DNA of 48,990 nt from RGIG5612 sp045600845 (lineage in GTDB: Bacteria; Bacillota; Clostridia; Lachnospirales; Lachnospiraceae), in the NCBI GenBank assembly GCA_045600845.1, contig JAZRYR010000010.1:1-48990 (forward strand), in the 5' to 3' direction. Below the pieces are notes generated by a model, which ran no database searches, was not told where the DNA came from, and saw only the letters and a program-made list of their open reading frames with translations. Within the stretch, counting starts at the first letter, position 1. Every line of letters begins with the position of its first letter. This document shows positions 1 through 9,496 of this stretch, piece by piece. Position numbers and translations under genes: made by a program.

Positions 1-392
1 AATGTTGCCAAATCACTGCTAAGAAGAAATGCATTGGAACCTGTGACATAAATATCATACTTCCCTGATGCATGAAGGCTATTTAATGTTTTTTCAAAAC
101 CTTCACACATCTGTACTTCATCTATGAAAAGATAATTATTCCTGGATTCTACATAAGCATTTTTCACATAATCATTTAATCTATGATATTCCTTCAATTC
201 CTCAAAATCCAATTCAGTAAAATCAATATAAATGATATTGGCATTATCATCCGTATTCTCAATTTGCTCGATAAAGGCTTCCATCAACTTTGATTTACCA
301 CATCTTCGGATTCCGGTAATAACCTTTATATCAGGCACTCCCTGAACACTTTTTAACTGTTCCAGATACTCGGTTCTCTCTATTAGTTTCAC
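1..392 (-). CDS. AAA_14-type ATPase, partial (N-terminal part only)
   Basis: The reading frame starts at a GTG at 392 and runs off the left edge, so about 130 N-terminal residues are visible. A GGAGG lies 9 nt upstream of the GTG, which decides the start. The translation shows a Walker A loop (GIRRCGKSKL) about 20 residues in and a Walker B-like NYLFIDEVQ about 90 residues in, followed by a sensor-like TGSNAFLLSS. This arrangement is typical of the AAA_14/DUF4143 ATPases that are scattered in many copies through Clostridia and Bacteroidia genomes. Their cellular role is unsettled; a toxin-antitoxin-like or defence-linked role has been proposed for some. The C-terminal DUF4143 part is outside the window. 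Family assignment is fairly sure, function is not. Confidence 0.75.
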   Translation of the reverse strand, partial: MKLIERTEYLEQLKSVQGVPDIKVITGIRRCGKSKLMEAFIEQIENTDDNANIIYIDFTELDFEELKEYHRLNDYVKNAYVESRNNYLFIDEVQMCEGFEKTLNSLHASGKYDIYVTGSNAFLLSSDLAT

Positions 393-562
393 ATCAATAA
401 ACCTCCAGAAATTATTGATTATCATTCTATCATTTTATTTCGAATTCTTCAATAAATTTCATTTTCTCGAAACAGAATTGTGCTTTTTTATCTTACACCT
501 TTTCATCTTTTTATACATGTATTCATCTTCATATTCTTTCTGATTTCGATAGAAACTCTTCT

Positions 563-2029
563 TTACTCCAGTATCACATCCTGTGCTAACAAACTTTCCT
601 TCAGTTCCACATAAGGCACATCGCGGACCTGAATACCCTTTTTCACTGCAATGGCAGCGGCCGTTCCTGCCGCTTGTCCGAGGCAGATGCAATGAGGTAC
701 CAGATTAAAATAATTGTTTGCCGTAACATCGGAAGAGAATGCCCGACAGGCAACCATTAATCCATTGACTTTTTTCGGAATCAAAGATCCGTAAGGCACA
801 TAAACGACTGGATACTCGTAAATTTCCTCCTCACGGTCGTTGTTTGGAAAAATAGCAATGGTATCTGTAAAAGGTTCTTTTTTACGTAAATCTTCCACAT
901 TCAGCACATGCTCTCCGATCAGTCTTCTCCCGCCGGTAGTCCCCAGCTGTGGACAGGTGGTCATAATGTAGCTGTTTTCAAATCCCGGTGCATTGTCCCG
1001 TAGCATTTCCCAGGTTTGTACCGCTTTTTCTCTTCCAGCTACGTCCATTCGGCTCATTTCCTCTACATCCGTCTGGCTCTTCGCCTTGAAATGAGGATGT
1101 AGCCATGCCACATGTTCCTGGTGTTTTAACATTCCACGGAAGAATCCGGTAAACAGGCCGTTCTCCTGAAGTTTTCTTTGCAGACGCGCATATGCTTCTG
1201 GCTGTGAACTGAAGAATCTATCATAATCGCGGAAATTCACTCCTCCGATCCAGAAGCCAAAGCATAAATGAGAAATTCTCATATCGTAGTCCATGGTTTC
1301 ATCTGCCTCTGCTCCCGATACTGGAAGAAGATCTCCATCTCCGGTACAATCTATAATCACCTTTCCTAACACTGCCTGCCGTCCGGATTTACTTTGAAAA
1401 ATAATGCCTCGAACTTCATCGTCCTCCATCACCGTATCCGTCACCAAAGAGTGAAGAAGTAATTTGACGCCTGCTTCCATAGCCATTCGGTTCATCTCAT
1501 TTTTTGCGATTTCCGGGTCAATGATTGCTGTATAGATCAGACTCTCCTTTCCTTCTTCATTCTTGCGGATAAAAAAATGATGAAGATTGGAGTCCTTATA
1601 ATATTTCAATACATTCTCATCTGTTGACCCCCATTCCGCTTCTTCCGGTGCAAATGCAGCATCCTGTTCTTTCAACCGTGTAATCAGCTCCTGACAGATT
1701 CCTCCGATGTATCGTCTGCCATATATGTCGCTTAAATTAGGAATAATATTAACCAGACCTCCGGTAGCCATGCCTCCCAAATGCCCGTAACGTTCTAACA
1801 ATACAGTTCTTGCACCGGAACGCGCTGCAGCAATCGCAGCTCCTACTCCACCGGGACCGCCACCTACGACAATTACGTCTGCTTCGCAGAGGACCTTTAC
1901 CTTCCGTTCGGTTTCGGTGATTGTCTTAATTCCTGGACGAAAAGCCCGATTGCTTTCCGGCACTGCTGGAATGTCATAGCGTGGCATACCGCCCTTTCCG
2001 TGAAAATCAAGTTTTTTATTATTATCCAT
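563..2029 (-). CDS. FAD-dependent oxidoreductase (FAD_oxidored family)
   Basis: A 488-residue soluble flavoprotein. Residues about 50-90 form a Rossmann dinucleotide fold: a beta strand, GGGPGG (56-61), then AAIAAARSGARTVLLER and a GG-rich loop, which is how FAD_oxidored (PF12831-like) proteins bind FAD. A second conserved block near the C-terminus (LVPHCICLGQAAGTAAA) closes the FAD site. The start chosen is the ATG at 2029, which has AAGGA 8 nt upstream; a longer frame to 2089 lacks both a ribosome site and the conserved fold. The substrate is unknown. It is divergent from the NRPS gene and shares the intergenic promoter region. It is a clear paralogue of the protein at 17373-18860. No signal peptide is seen, so it should be cytoplasmic. 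Confidence 0.85.
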   Translation of the reverse strand: MDNNKKLDFHGKGGMPRYDIPAVPESNRAFRPGIKTITETERKVKVLCEADVIVVGGGPGGVGAAIAAARSGARTVLLERYGHLGGMATGGLVNIIPNLSDIYGRRYIGGICQELITRLKEQDAAFAPEEAEWGSTDENVLKYYKDSNLHHFFIRKNEEGKESLIYTAIIDPEIAKNEMNRMAMEAGVKLLLHSLVTDTVMEDDEVRGIIFQSKSGRQAVLGKVIIDCTGDGDLLPVSGAEADETMDYDMRISHLCFGFWIGGVNFRDYDRFFSSQPEAYARLQRKLQENGLFTGFFRGMLKHQEHVAWLHPHFKAKSQTDVEEMSRMDVAGREKAVQTWEMLRDNAPGFENSYIMTTCPQLGTTGGRRLIGEHVLNVEDLRKKEPFTDTIAIFPNNDREEEIYEYPVVYVPYGSLIPKKVNGLMVACRAFSSDVTANNYFNLVPHCICLGQAAGTAAAIAVKKGIQVRDVPYVELKESLLAQDVILE

Positions 2030-2060
2030 AATATTTTCCTTTTCGTTTTTTCTTTGTTTT

Positions 2061-2089
2061 ATGATATTATATGAAACAACGCAGGTCAA
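2061..2089 (-). promoter_or_regulatory. Candidate sigma-A promoter of the FAD oxidoreductase
   Basis: On the minus strand TTGACC (2084-2089) and TATCAT (2061-2066) are spaced by 17 bp, about 30 bp before the ATG at 2029. The alternative TATAAT 12 bp after the -35 is too close. Prediction by eye only. Confidence 0.45.
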
Positions 2090-2187
2090 ATGTTTGCCTC
2101 AGGATTTCTTAAGAGCATTTCTCCCGATAGGAACCTCATTTAGCATTTGAGACCAGAAATATAATATTTCCAAAGGATCCAAATAAA

Positions 2188-5103
2188 ATGATTGATTATT
2201 TTAAAAAACTTCAAAACAATTTTACGGAAAAAAAAGACTTCCGGGCAATTTCAGAAACTTCCAGCGATAAAGTACTCACTTATGGAGCGTTAGATTATGA
2301 ATCCGGCCGTATGTATGGCTATTTAAAATCTATCGGAATTCAGAAAGAAGACCGTATTCTTCTCTGTCTGGAACGAGGTGTGAAAATCGTCCCGGCAATT
2401 CTCGGTATATGGAAGGCCGGCGCGGCCGTCGTTGTATGCGAGAATACTATGGCCCCGGAACGTATAAGATATATTGCTGCCAACAGCGATTGCAAACTGA
2501 CCATCGACGATGAGCTGATGGAAGAAATATTTGCGGGAGAATCTGTCCCGGGTTTCGATGAACCGGACATCCATGATGCCGCTTATATCGTATATACCTC
2601 CGGAACAACCGGAAATCCCAAAGGCATCATTCACGAATTTGGGAATCTTGATCAAAGCCTTACAGCAAAAAGATATGACGAGGAGCAGCTCGTCCAGCCA
2701 ACCGATATTGTGGCACTGAACTCTCCGTTTAATTTTGTTGCCAGCATGGATTTCCTTATTAATGCAACTGCTGCCGGTGCAGAGCTGATCATTATTGACA
2801 CTTTGACGGTAAAGAACCCGGTTACATTAATGAAATGTTATAAAGAAAAGAGGGTTACTGCAACTTTTATGACCCCTTCTCTCTTCCGTACCTGTGAATC
2901 GATCATTCCTGATTTACGCTGGATTGCTTTAGGAGGAGAACCATGTTCCAATGTGTATTCGGATAAAATCTGCCTTTTTAACGGATATAGTTCCAGTGAA
3001 GCCGGCAGAGACATTACACTCTTTAAAATAGACAAAAAATATGACGTTACTCCGATCGGAAAAAACCGGGGCAATGAAATCATCCACCTGATCACGGAAG
3101 CGGGAAAAGAGGCAGAAGTCGGGGAAGCGGGAGAAATCAGCTATGAAAACCCTTTCATCCGGGGTTATCTAGGCCTTCCTGAAAAAACAGAAGCCGCATG
3201 GTATGATGGGATGTATCACAGTGGAGATATTGGCGTAAGACTGCCGGATGGAAATATTGTTCTTTCCGGCCGGAATGACGATATGATAAAAATCAATGGA
3301 AACCGTATCGAGCCTGCAGAAATTGAAAGTGTTGCAAAACGCGTACTGGATCTTTCCTGGGTTGCCGCAAAAGGATTCATCACTCCGAAAAAATCTTTTG
3401 TAGCACTTTATTACACGGACGAAAGAACTTTTAACACCGCCGAGACGAGAGATCTTCTTGCTCAGTCTCTGCCAAGCTACATGCTCCCGTCTTATTTTAT
3501 CCATCTGGATTCCATTCCAATGCTTCCGAATGGAAAGGTGGATAAAAAATCGATTCCGATTCCGGATGTCAATGATTTCCGGGCAGAATATGTTGCTCCG
3601 AAAACAGATTTGGAAAAGAAGCTGGCTGTTATTTTTGGAAAGATACTGGAGCTGGAAGACATCGGTATCAACGACGATTTCTTTGAAATCGGTGGAGATT
3701 CCCTTCGCGCAATATCCGCGGTTTCAGAAGCAAATATCACAGGGTTAGATGTTCCTAAACTTTATAAATACCGGACAATCCATAAAATATCCCGTGCAAT
3801 GGAAAAGCAGGGGGCAGGAATGTCCGATGCAAGGATGGAAGCCCTGGCCCGTAGTAATACACAGCCGCTTACTCCGTTCCAGACTTTCATGCTGGATTAC
3901 CAGCTCTATTCCCCACGGGCAACGATGTACAATATGTACACCTTTTTAAAAATGCCTGCATCCGAAATCGACTCGGAAAAGCTGAAAGATGCGGTATGCA
4001 AAGTACTGGAAAATCATCCGGCTTTTAAAACCGTGTTGTTCTATGATGACAATCTGAATCTGGTGCAAAAATATGTTCCTGAGATTGAGACCGATTTTTC
4101 CGTGGAACATGTTTCGGAAGAAGAATTGGATGGAATTAAAGATACTCTGGTCTATCCGTTCAAGCTTTTAGATAGCCCTCTATACCGGGCAAGAATTTTT
4201 GATACAAAGGAAAACGTATATCTCTTTATAGACATCCACCATATCATCGGCGACGGAACCACCTTGAAGGTTTTGATCAAAAACATCAGTAAAGCTTACT
4301 ATGGCCGGGAACTGAAAAAGGACTACTTCTACTCTTATGCCGCAGAACTTGCCCTGAGCAAACATTCGGAGGATTATGAAGAAGCGAAAAAATATTTCGA
4401 AAACAGATATGGAAACAAGGAATGGGTAAGTTATCCGAAACCAGATTTTGACAGTCGGGATAATACGATAGGTTTGAACATTATCGATATGGACTTTGAC
4501 CGCACAGAATATAATGCATTTTTAAATAAATACGGTCTCACCATCAATGCATTCTTTACCTGTGTTTCTTTACTGATGCTGAGCAGTTTTTCAGGTTCCG
4601 ACGAGGTTTTAACGTCCTGGATGTATAGCGGCCGTGATGACAAAAAGAAAGAACAGTCCATCGGTATGTTCATCAGCAGCCTTCCTGTTGCCGTTTCCTT
4701 CAACAAAATGGACACATTGAACGACTTCTTCCAGACAGTTAAGGAACAGATCAGCAAGGGAATCCAGTACAGCATCTATCCATATATTCTGAATCATAAC
4801 CAGATTGCTCTTAACGATACCTTCTGTGTCCAGAATCAAACGGACCTTCGGACAAGAAAAGGACTCCGGGATATTAATTTTACTCCGATTGAATTTATGC
4901 GGCCGGATGAATCCTCATGTTATCTGATGTTGTTCCAGATTATTGACACAGATAAAATCAGGCTTTGGCTCAGCTATATCAGTGAAAAGTATAAACCAGA
5001 AACCATTAATAAAATTTCGGAACTTTTAAAGTATTATGCAAATCAGTTGCTGGCTTGTCCGGAAAACGATAAAAAAGCTTTCAAATCTTTACTGAAAAAA
5101 TAA
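2188..5103 (+). CDS. Single-module non-ribosomal peptide synthetase (A-PCP-C)
   Basis: A 971-residue NRPS. The adenylation domain occupies about 20-460: core A3 YTSGTTGNPKG (136-146), A7 YHSGD (343-347), A8 GRNDDMIKINGNRIEPAE (361-378) and A10 NGKVDK with its lysine (448-453). The carrier domain follows, with FFEIGGDSL and the phosphopantetheine serine at 505. The condensation domain covers about 558-960, with HHIIGDG (684-690, catalytic second histidine 685). There is no thioesterase or reductase domain, so the tethered acyl or aminoacyl group is probably passed by the C domain to a free acceptor or to another protein. By hand alignment to GrsA, the position that normally holds the alpha-amine-binding Asp235 is Val184, so the substrate may not be an ordinary alpha-amino acid. 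AAAGGA about 10 nt upstream supports the start. No phosphopantetheinyl transferase lies in the window. It is followed 12 bp later by the NmrA-type gene, probably in one operon. Confidence 0.92.
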   Translation: MIDYFKKLQNNFTEKKDFRAISETSSDKVLTYGALDYESGRMYGYLKSIGIQKEDRILLCLERGVKIVPAILGIWKAGAAVVVCENTMAPERIRYIAANSDCKLTIDDELMEEIFAGESVPGFDEPDIHDAAYIVYTSGTTGNPKGIIHEFGNLDQSLTAKRYDEEQLVQPTDIVALNSPFNFVASMDFLINATAAGAELIIIDTLTVKNPVTLMKCYKEKRVTATFMTPSLFRTCESIIPDLRWIALGGEPCSNVYSDKICLFNGYSSSEAGRDITLFKIDKKYDVTPIGKNRGNEIIHLITEAGKEAEVGEAGEISYENPFIRGYLGLPEKTEAAWYDGMYHSGDIGVRLPDGNIVLSGRNDDMIKINGNRIEPAEIESVAKRVLDLSWVAAKGFITPKKSFVALYYTDERTFNTAETRDLLAQSLPSYMLPSYFIHLDSIPMLPNGKVDKKSIPIPDVNDFRAEYVAPKTDLEKKLAVIFGKILELEDIGINDDFFEIGGDSLRAISAVSEANITGLDVPKLYKYRTIHKISRAMEKQGAGMSDARMEALARSNTQPLTPFQTFMLDYQLYSPRATMYNMYTFLKMPASEIDSEKLKDAVCKVLENHPAFKTVLFYDDNLNLVQKYVPEIETDFSVEHVSEEELDGIKDTLVYPFKLLDSPLYRARIFDTKENVYLFIDIHHIIGDGTTLKVLIKNISKAYYGRELKKDYFYSYAAELALSKHSEDYEEAKKYFENRYGNKEWVSYPKPDFDSRDNTIGLNIIDMDFDRTEYNAFLNKYGLTINAFFTCVSLLMLSSFSGSDEVLTSWMYSGRDDKKKEQSIGMFISSLPVAVSFNKMDTLNDFFQTVKEQISKGIQYSIYPYILNHNQIALNDTFCVQNQTDLRTRKGLRDINFTPIEFMRPDESSCYLMLFQIIDTDKIRLWLSYISEKYKPETINKISELLKYYANQLLACPENDKKAFKSLLKK

Positions 5104-5115
5104 GGCGACAAACAA

Positions 5116-6066
5116 ATGAAAAATATTATCCTATGCGGAGTCGGTGGAAACTTAGGTTCCAAAACTGCCGAAATACTCCTTGAAAAATATCCACATGACC
5201 ATTTGATTTTTACCTCTCCACTTGCAGAGAAGTTGGAAAGATATTCTGATTACGGCGTTGACACCCGCGTAGCAGATTTTAATCATGCAGAAAATCTCTC
5301 CGGCGTTTTTGAAGGCGTAGATGTTATGATTTTAATATCCATGCCTTTCGTTGGTCAAAAAAGAAGAGAAGCCCATAAAAATGCCCTGGATGCTGCCGTT
5401 CAAGCAGGTGTTAAAAAAATCGTATATACTTCCATTGTCGGTGCCGGCCATAAGGACATAGATGCATATGAAGTAAATGATCATGTCTGGTTTGAAAAAT
5501 ATATTCAAAGCCAGCCGATTCATTTTCTTTTGATGCGGAACTCCCAATATGCAGAAGCGATGATCAACAGTTATATGTTCGCCCACGAAAATGGATCCAA
5601 TACAATTGCCAACAATATGGACGACGGAAGAATGGCTTTAATTTCCAGAAAGGACTGTGCCAAAGCCGCTGCTTATGCTGCGATAAGTGATTGGGAAGAC
5701 CGAATAGTTAACGTCAATGGTGCACAGCTTCTCACTACCAGCGAATTCGTTGAAATCGGGAATATGGTTACCGGATTTCATATCCGCCACGAATATATAA
5801 CGGATGAAGAAAATTACCAGATTCTGGATGAGCTCGGTGTTCCAAGAACAACAGAAGGAATCTGGGAAGGTGATGCCCAGAAGTTCCCTTATTGCGGAGA
5901 TGGCATGGTCACCTTTGGCAGGGCAATCCGAAAAGGTCAGATGGCCGTTCATACCGATGATTTCAAACAGTTAACCGGAAATGATCCGATAACCTTAAAA
6001 GAAATGTTTGAAAATATCCAGGATTTTATAGATCAGGGCCGAAATTCAGTGGATACCTACGAATAA
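5116..6066 (+). CDS. NmrA-like NAD(P)-binding protein (atypical SDR)
   Basis: A 316-residue protein with an N-terminal Rossmann motif GVGGNLGS (residues 8-15) and the overall layout of the NmrA/HSCARG and quinone-oxidoreductase-2 group of atypical short-chain dehydrogenases. Residues around 60-105 hold a 'VDVMILISMPF ... AGVKKIVYTS' pattern that is usual in this group. Some relatives reduce quinones or act as NADPH sensors; others act as tailoring reductases. It begins 12 bp after the NRPS stop codon, with only a weak AAGG as ribosome site, so translational coupling with the NRPS is likely. This suggests a role in making or modifying the NRPS product, but that is inferred from position alone. 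It ends 8 bp from the convergent acyltransferase gene. Confidence 0.8.
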   Translation: MKNIILCGVGGNLGSKTAEILLEKYPHDHLIFTSPLAEKLERYSDYGVDTRVADFNHAENLSGVFEGVDVMILISMPFVGQKRREAHKNALDAAVQAGVKKIVYTSIVGAGHKDIDAYEVNDHVWFEKYIQSQPIHFLLMRNSQYAEAMINSYMFAHENGSNTIANNMDDGRMALISRKDCAKAAAYAAISDWEDRIVNVNGAQLLTTSEFVEIGNMVTGFHIRHEYITDEENYQILDELGVPRTTEGIWEGDAQKFPYCGDGMVTFGRAIRKGQMAVHTDDFKQLTGNDPITLKEMFENIQDFIDQGRNSVDTYE

Positions 6067-6074
6067 ATCCAAGA

Positions 6075-7112
6075 TTAAGGGGAACTATCTCGTTTCCCTT
6101 TTTTCAACTCTTGATATGGCTTGAATAGAAGAGCATGTAGTTTGATTTTTTTCACGATCCAGTCGAAGACAAGGGATAACAGCAGACTTAATACCGTATT
6201 GATTACCAGGCTTATCACGGCAGACGTAATGCCGATTCTGGTCAGGGCAAACCGGAAGCCGGCGGTAAAGAAGCAATGAATGACATAGATTTCTAAAGCT
6301 CTTTGTCCGCAATATCTCAAAAAACGGTTATTTCCCAACGCTTTTATTTGCGCAAACAGGGAAACAAAAAGAAAAGAAAGGCCCAATGCAATTACAAAAT
6401 TCGCGCCAGGGACTTTATCCAGCCGTTCGGAAACCGGCCACACGATAATCATTAAAATAACGGATACTCCGCTGAGGCAATAAAAGATTTTTCTGTATTT
6501 TGCAAACCAGTCGTTTTTCTGATTCCATAAACAACCAATCAGGAAAAAAATAAAATAGTACAGTATTTTCGGTATTTCAGATACCGTACCCAAGCTGCTT
6601 AAAAAATTGCTGAAAATATTAAAAGCAAGTCCGATTCCTAAGAGAAGATAAGGATTAATTTTAATTTTGATAAAAAGGGCCGCTAATAAATAGCAGAAAA
6701 GCAAAACATACAGATACCAATATGGGCTGATGGCTTTGGTCCAGATTAACAGAAGATCCTTCACAGAAACCGTTCTGTTTACAAACCGTTCTCCGATAAA
6801 CTTAAATACCCACATGACAATGCTGAATAAAACATACACGTATCCGATGTTAAATAACTGTGTTTTTAGTTTTGCGGTATTGACGATGCCATCTGTTTTG
6901 ACATATGCACTGTAAAATAAATAGCCGCTTATGACAAAGAACAGCGCCATGTGGAACGAATATATGATTTTGAACAAGACAAAAAGGAACGTACCATTTT
7001 CAAACAGTCCGCTGCTTAAATAGCCATCACAGACATGCCCTATTATTACACAAATAGCGGCAAAGCCTTTTATGGCATCGATATATTCAATTCTTTTGCG
7101 TTCCGGAATCAT
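6075..7112 (-). CDS. Acyltransferase family 3 membrane protein
   Basis: A 345-residue integral membrane protein with about ten hydrophobic segments. Its N-terminus (IEYIDAIKGFAAICVIIGH, residues 8-26) is the hallmark of Acyl_transf_3 (PF01757), in which the histidine of the first helix is essential for O-acylation of sugars, peptidoglycan, lipids or secreted molecules. AAAAGG 5 nt before the ATG supports the start. The gene follows the lipase-like gene with a 9 bp gap, so the two are likely co-transcribed. The acceptor cannot be told from sequence; surface polysaccharide or the neighbouring NRPS product are both possible. Confidence 0.85.
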   Translation of the reverse strand: MIPERKRIEYIDAIKGFAAICVIIGHVCDGYLSSGLFENGTFLFVLFKIIYSFHMALFFVISGYLFYSAYVKTDGIVNTAKLKTQLFNIGYVYVLFSIVMWVFKFIGERFVNRTVSVKDLLLIWTKAISPYWYLYVLLFCYLLAALFIKIKINPYLLLGIGLAFNIFSNFLSSLGTVSEIPKILYYFIFFLIGCLWNQKNDWFAKYRKIFYCLSGVSVILMIIVWPVSERLDKVPGANFVIALGLSFLFVSLFAQIKALGNNRFLRYCGQRALEIYVIHCFFTAGFRFALTRIGITSAVISLVINTVLSLLLSLVFDWIVKKIKLHALLFKPYQELKKGKRDSSP

Positions 7113-7121
7113 CTCAACCTT

Positions 7122-8549
7122 TTAATTTCCTACGTGCTGACTTAATACATAACTATTTGCAATCTGATGTCCGCCACTGATTCCTGCAAGATTATCTGCC
7201 AACAATGCAGCAATATCACATACGGCTTGGTCCTGAGCAAATAAAGCGGTCAATGGCTCGTAAACGGATGCGCCATAAGCCAATAATTTAGAGTAGCCAA
7301 CCAAAATTGCAGCTCCACTATATTCCATCGTCAGGGAATATTTTCCGTCTGCAGTTTCTGCAATATCCTGTAGCTTGCAAAGACCTTCCAGTCCCAGTCC
7401 GTTTTCCTTGCCAATAAGGTTCTGTAATTCGTCCGCCTTTGCCTGTGCCTCTTCTTTGGTGGCAAAGGTTTCCGTTACTTCTTTCTTTTCATAAACAGAA
7501 GTTCTGTCCGGGAAGACGCTGCCAAACAAAGAGTGGTAAGCCTCTATGGTTTCACTGCCGGCGCTGATATAGTCCTCCCGTCCCTTTAAGTCCCCAATCT
7601 CTTTCAATATTTCTTCATTACCGGAAATATTATCCGTCAGATCCGTTCCGTAGCGTACAAAATGTTCGTTGCCGAAAGGCAGCGGATCAAAGAAGAAATC
7701 TCCACTGTCAAAAATATTGAATACGGTCTTATACGCTCCGGCATCTTCACTACAGGTCGTGTCTGCCGCATTGAAGGTGTAGGTATAGGTACGGGCCTGC
7801 CCTGCCTTTTCGTACTTTGCTCCAAGAATATTGGCAAGGGAGCCACCTCTGGAATGCCCCGTAAATAAAATGCAGTCTTTGCACTTTGGATCGTCGTTTG
7901 TTTTCATGAATTCTTTTATGAATTCATCGGCCCGGTTTACGGCGATATCCATTCCTTTGAAATGATTTTTATCCGTCCATTCCGGATGTTCTCCGGTCAG
8001 CTCCGTATATATTTCATTGTCACTTCCTGGGTCAAAAATACTCATCCATTCTCCCGAAGAAAAGCATCCACGAAGAGCAATTACATACATATCATATTTA
8101 TTGTCAACATTACAGTAAGCCATGGTCATGGTTACGTTGTCATTGGTATCCGAGTCATACTCTTTCTCGCGGAAAGACTCCACGTGTTTTACATCCGTAA
8201 ATCCCAACTTTTTAAAAAAAGAAGTAAAATCGTAAGCGCTCTCTTCTTCCTCATCAAACAGAACCCGGTTCTGGTTTCCTTTTTCATAATCTTTCAAACG
8301 GAAATAGGAATCGGCGCTGCAAAGAGCAGAAAAAGCCGCCAGTTCCGGATTGTATTTTGTATTATCATTTTTCGTAATCCATTTGCTGTCAAAGATCACA
8401 TCCACAGCGATGCTGTCATCACTTTTTCCGCCAAACAGGGAGCCTTCCACATGGGCCGGATAGGATGTCGTTGTCTGTCCACATCCTGCAAGTAATCCAA
8501 GGGATAAAACAATGGTCAAAAAAACAAGGGATAATTTATAGCCTTTCAT
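7122..8549 (-). CDS. Lipase (class 3)-like surface lipoprotein
   Basis: A 475-residue secreted lipoprotein. The start is the ATG at 8549, preceded by GGAGG; a longer frame to 8606 has no ribosome site and would bury the signal peptide. Residues 1-22 form a type II signal peptide with lipobox LLAGC and the lipidated Cys23. The catalytic nucleophile elbow is GHSRGGS (231-237, Ser233), and VIALRGC (about 156-162) matches the oxyanion strand of class 3 lipases. An Asp and a His completing the triad are expected further on. It should be anchored outside the membrane and hydrolyse an ester such as a lipid or acylated compound. It is in an operon with the acyltransferase, so the pair may add and remove acyl groups from one substrate; this is inference. 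Confidence 0.8.
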   Translation of the reverse strand: MKGYKLSLVFLTIVLSLGLLAGCGQTTTSYPAHVEGSLFGGKSDDSIAVDVIFDSKWITKNDNTKYNPELAAFSALCSADSYFRLKDYEKGNQNRVLFDEEEESAYDFTSFFKKLGFTDVKHVESFREKEYDSDTNDNVTMTMAYCNVDNKYDMYVIALRGCFSSGEWMSIFDPGSDNEIYTELTGEHPEWTDKNHFKGMDIAVNRADEFIKEFMKTNDDPKCKDCILFTGHSRGGSLANILGAKYEKAGQARTYTYTFNAADTTCSEDAGAYKTVFNIFDSGDFFFDPLPFGNEHFVRYGTDLTDNISGNEEILKEIGDLKGREDYISAGSETIEAYHSLFGSVFPDRTSVYEKKEVTETFATKEEAQAKADELQNLIGKENGLGLEGLCKLQDIAETADGKYSLTMEYSGAAILVGYSKLLAYGASVYEPLTALFAQDQAVCDIAALLADNLAGISGGHQIANSYVLSQHVGN

Positions 8550-8722
8550 AATTGCCTCCGAAACAATAGTCCATAACAGTATAGCATTTTTGAGCGCATT
8601 TTTCACTTCCCCCGAAAGAATCGGATTGACAAATATTTGCGCAGGTCCTTCTGACTATTTAGTTTCTCATAAAAGTTTGATATGCTAACGGTAACGAAAC
8701 ATTTGTGTAGGAGACTTTCATC

Positions 8723-9493
8723 ATGGAATTACTTGAAAAGAATGTTGTTATCACAGGAGCTTCCTCCGGAATCGGTCTGGAAATACTGATACTCCTGCTT
8801 CAGAATGGATGTCATGTTGTAGCATGTGCCAGACATATCGAGGAAATTTCCTTAAACTCACCGGACCTTTTTCTTACAACCTGCGATGTTTCAAAAAAAG
8901 AGGACATAGACGCTCTTTTTGAATTCGCCATGGAAAAATTAGGCTCCTTTGATCTCTTCATTGCCAATGCCGGTTTTGCTTATTATGAGAAAATTGAAAA
9001 GCCGGACTGGGATCACATCAAATCCATTGTGGACACCAATTTTATCAGCTCCGTTTATTCTGCGGAAAAGATGAAAGAAATCCATGGCAGTTTGTCCTAC
9101 AATTTTGTTGTAACCGCCAGCGCCATGGGTCTTTTATCTCTCCCTGGCTACGCTCTGTACAGCGGTACAAAGGCTGCGGTCCGTGGTTTCGCCGATGGTT
9201 ACCGCTCCGAGCTGGAAAGCAATCAGCACTTCCAGGTTGTCTATCCCGTTGCAACCAAAACAAAATTTTTTAAACGTGCCGGCAACAACACGCCTGTTCC
9301 ATGGCCGACTCCGGAGCCGGAAACGGTTGCAAAACGCGTAATAAAAGGAATTGAAAAAAACAAGAAACGGATTTTCCCTTCCACCATGTTCCGGATGACG
9401 GACATTGCCAGCAGAGTCTTTCCGTTTTTGTTCCGGATATATGTGTCGATTAATGAGAAAGCCTTTAAAAAATGGCTTGCAGAAAAGGAGTAA
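8723..9493 (+). CDS. Short-chain dehydrogenase/reductase
   Basis: A classical SDR of 256 residues. It has the cofactor motif TGASSGIG (11-18), NAG (82-84), catalytic Ser133 and the Y-x-x-x-K pair at Tyr146 and Lys150. The C-terminal part (EPETVAKRVIKGIEKNKKRIFP) resembles the keto-sphinganine or 3-ketoacyl reductase branch of the family, which often acts on lipid-like ketones. GGAG 10 nt upstream fits the start. It overlaps nothing but is followed after 3 bp by the acetoacetate-decarboxylase-like gene, so the two form an operon. A reductase and a decarboxylase-fold enzyme side by side suggest processing of a beta-keto acid, but the substrate is unknown. Confidence 0.88.
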   Translation: MELLEKNVVITGASSGIGLEILILLLQNGCHVVACARHIEEISLNSPDLFLTTCDVSKKEDIDALFEFAMEKLGSFDLFIANAGFAYYEKIEKPDWDHIKSIVDTNFISSVYSAEKMKEIHGSLSYNFVVTASAMGLLSLPGYALYSGTKAAVRGFADGYRSELESNQHFQVVYPVATKTKFFKRAGNNTPVPWPTPEPETVAKRVIKGIEKNKKRIFPSTMFRMTDIASRVFPFLFRIYVSINEKAFKKWLAEKE

Positions 9494-9496
9494 CTT

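Noticed and set aside
459..692. A 77-residue minus-strand protein overlapping the end of the FAD oxidoreductase
   Set aside because: It lies in another frame over the conserved C-terminus of the oxidoreductase and has no recognisable start signal.
2188..2655. Overlapping minus-strand frames inside the NRPS gene
   Set aside because: They are antisense to strongly conserved adenylation motifs and show no family resemblance or ribosome sites.
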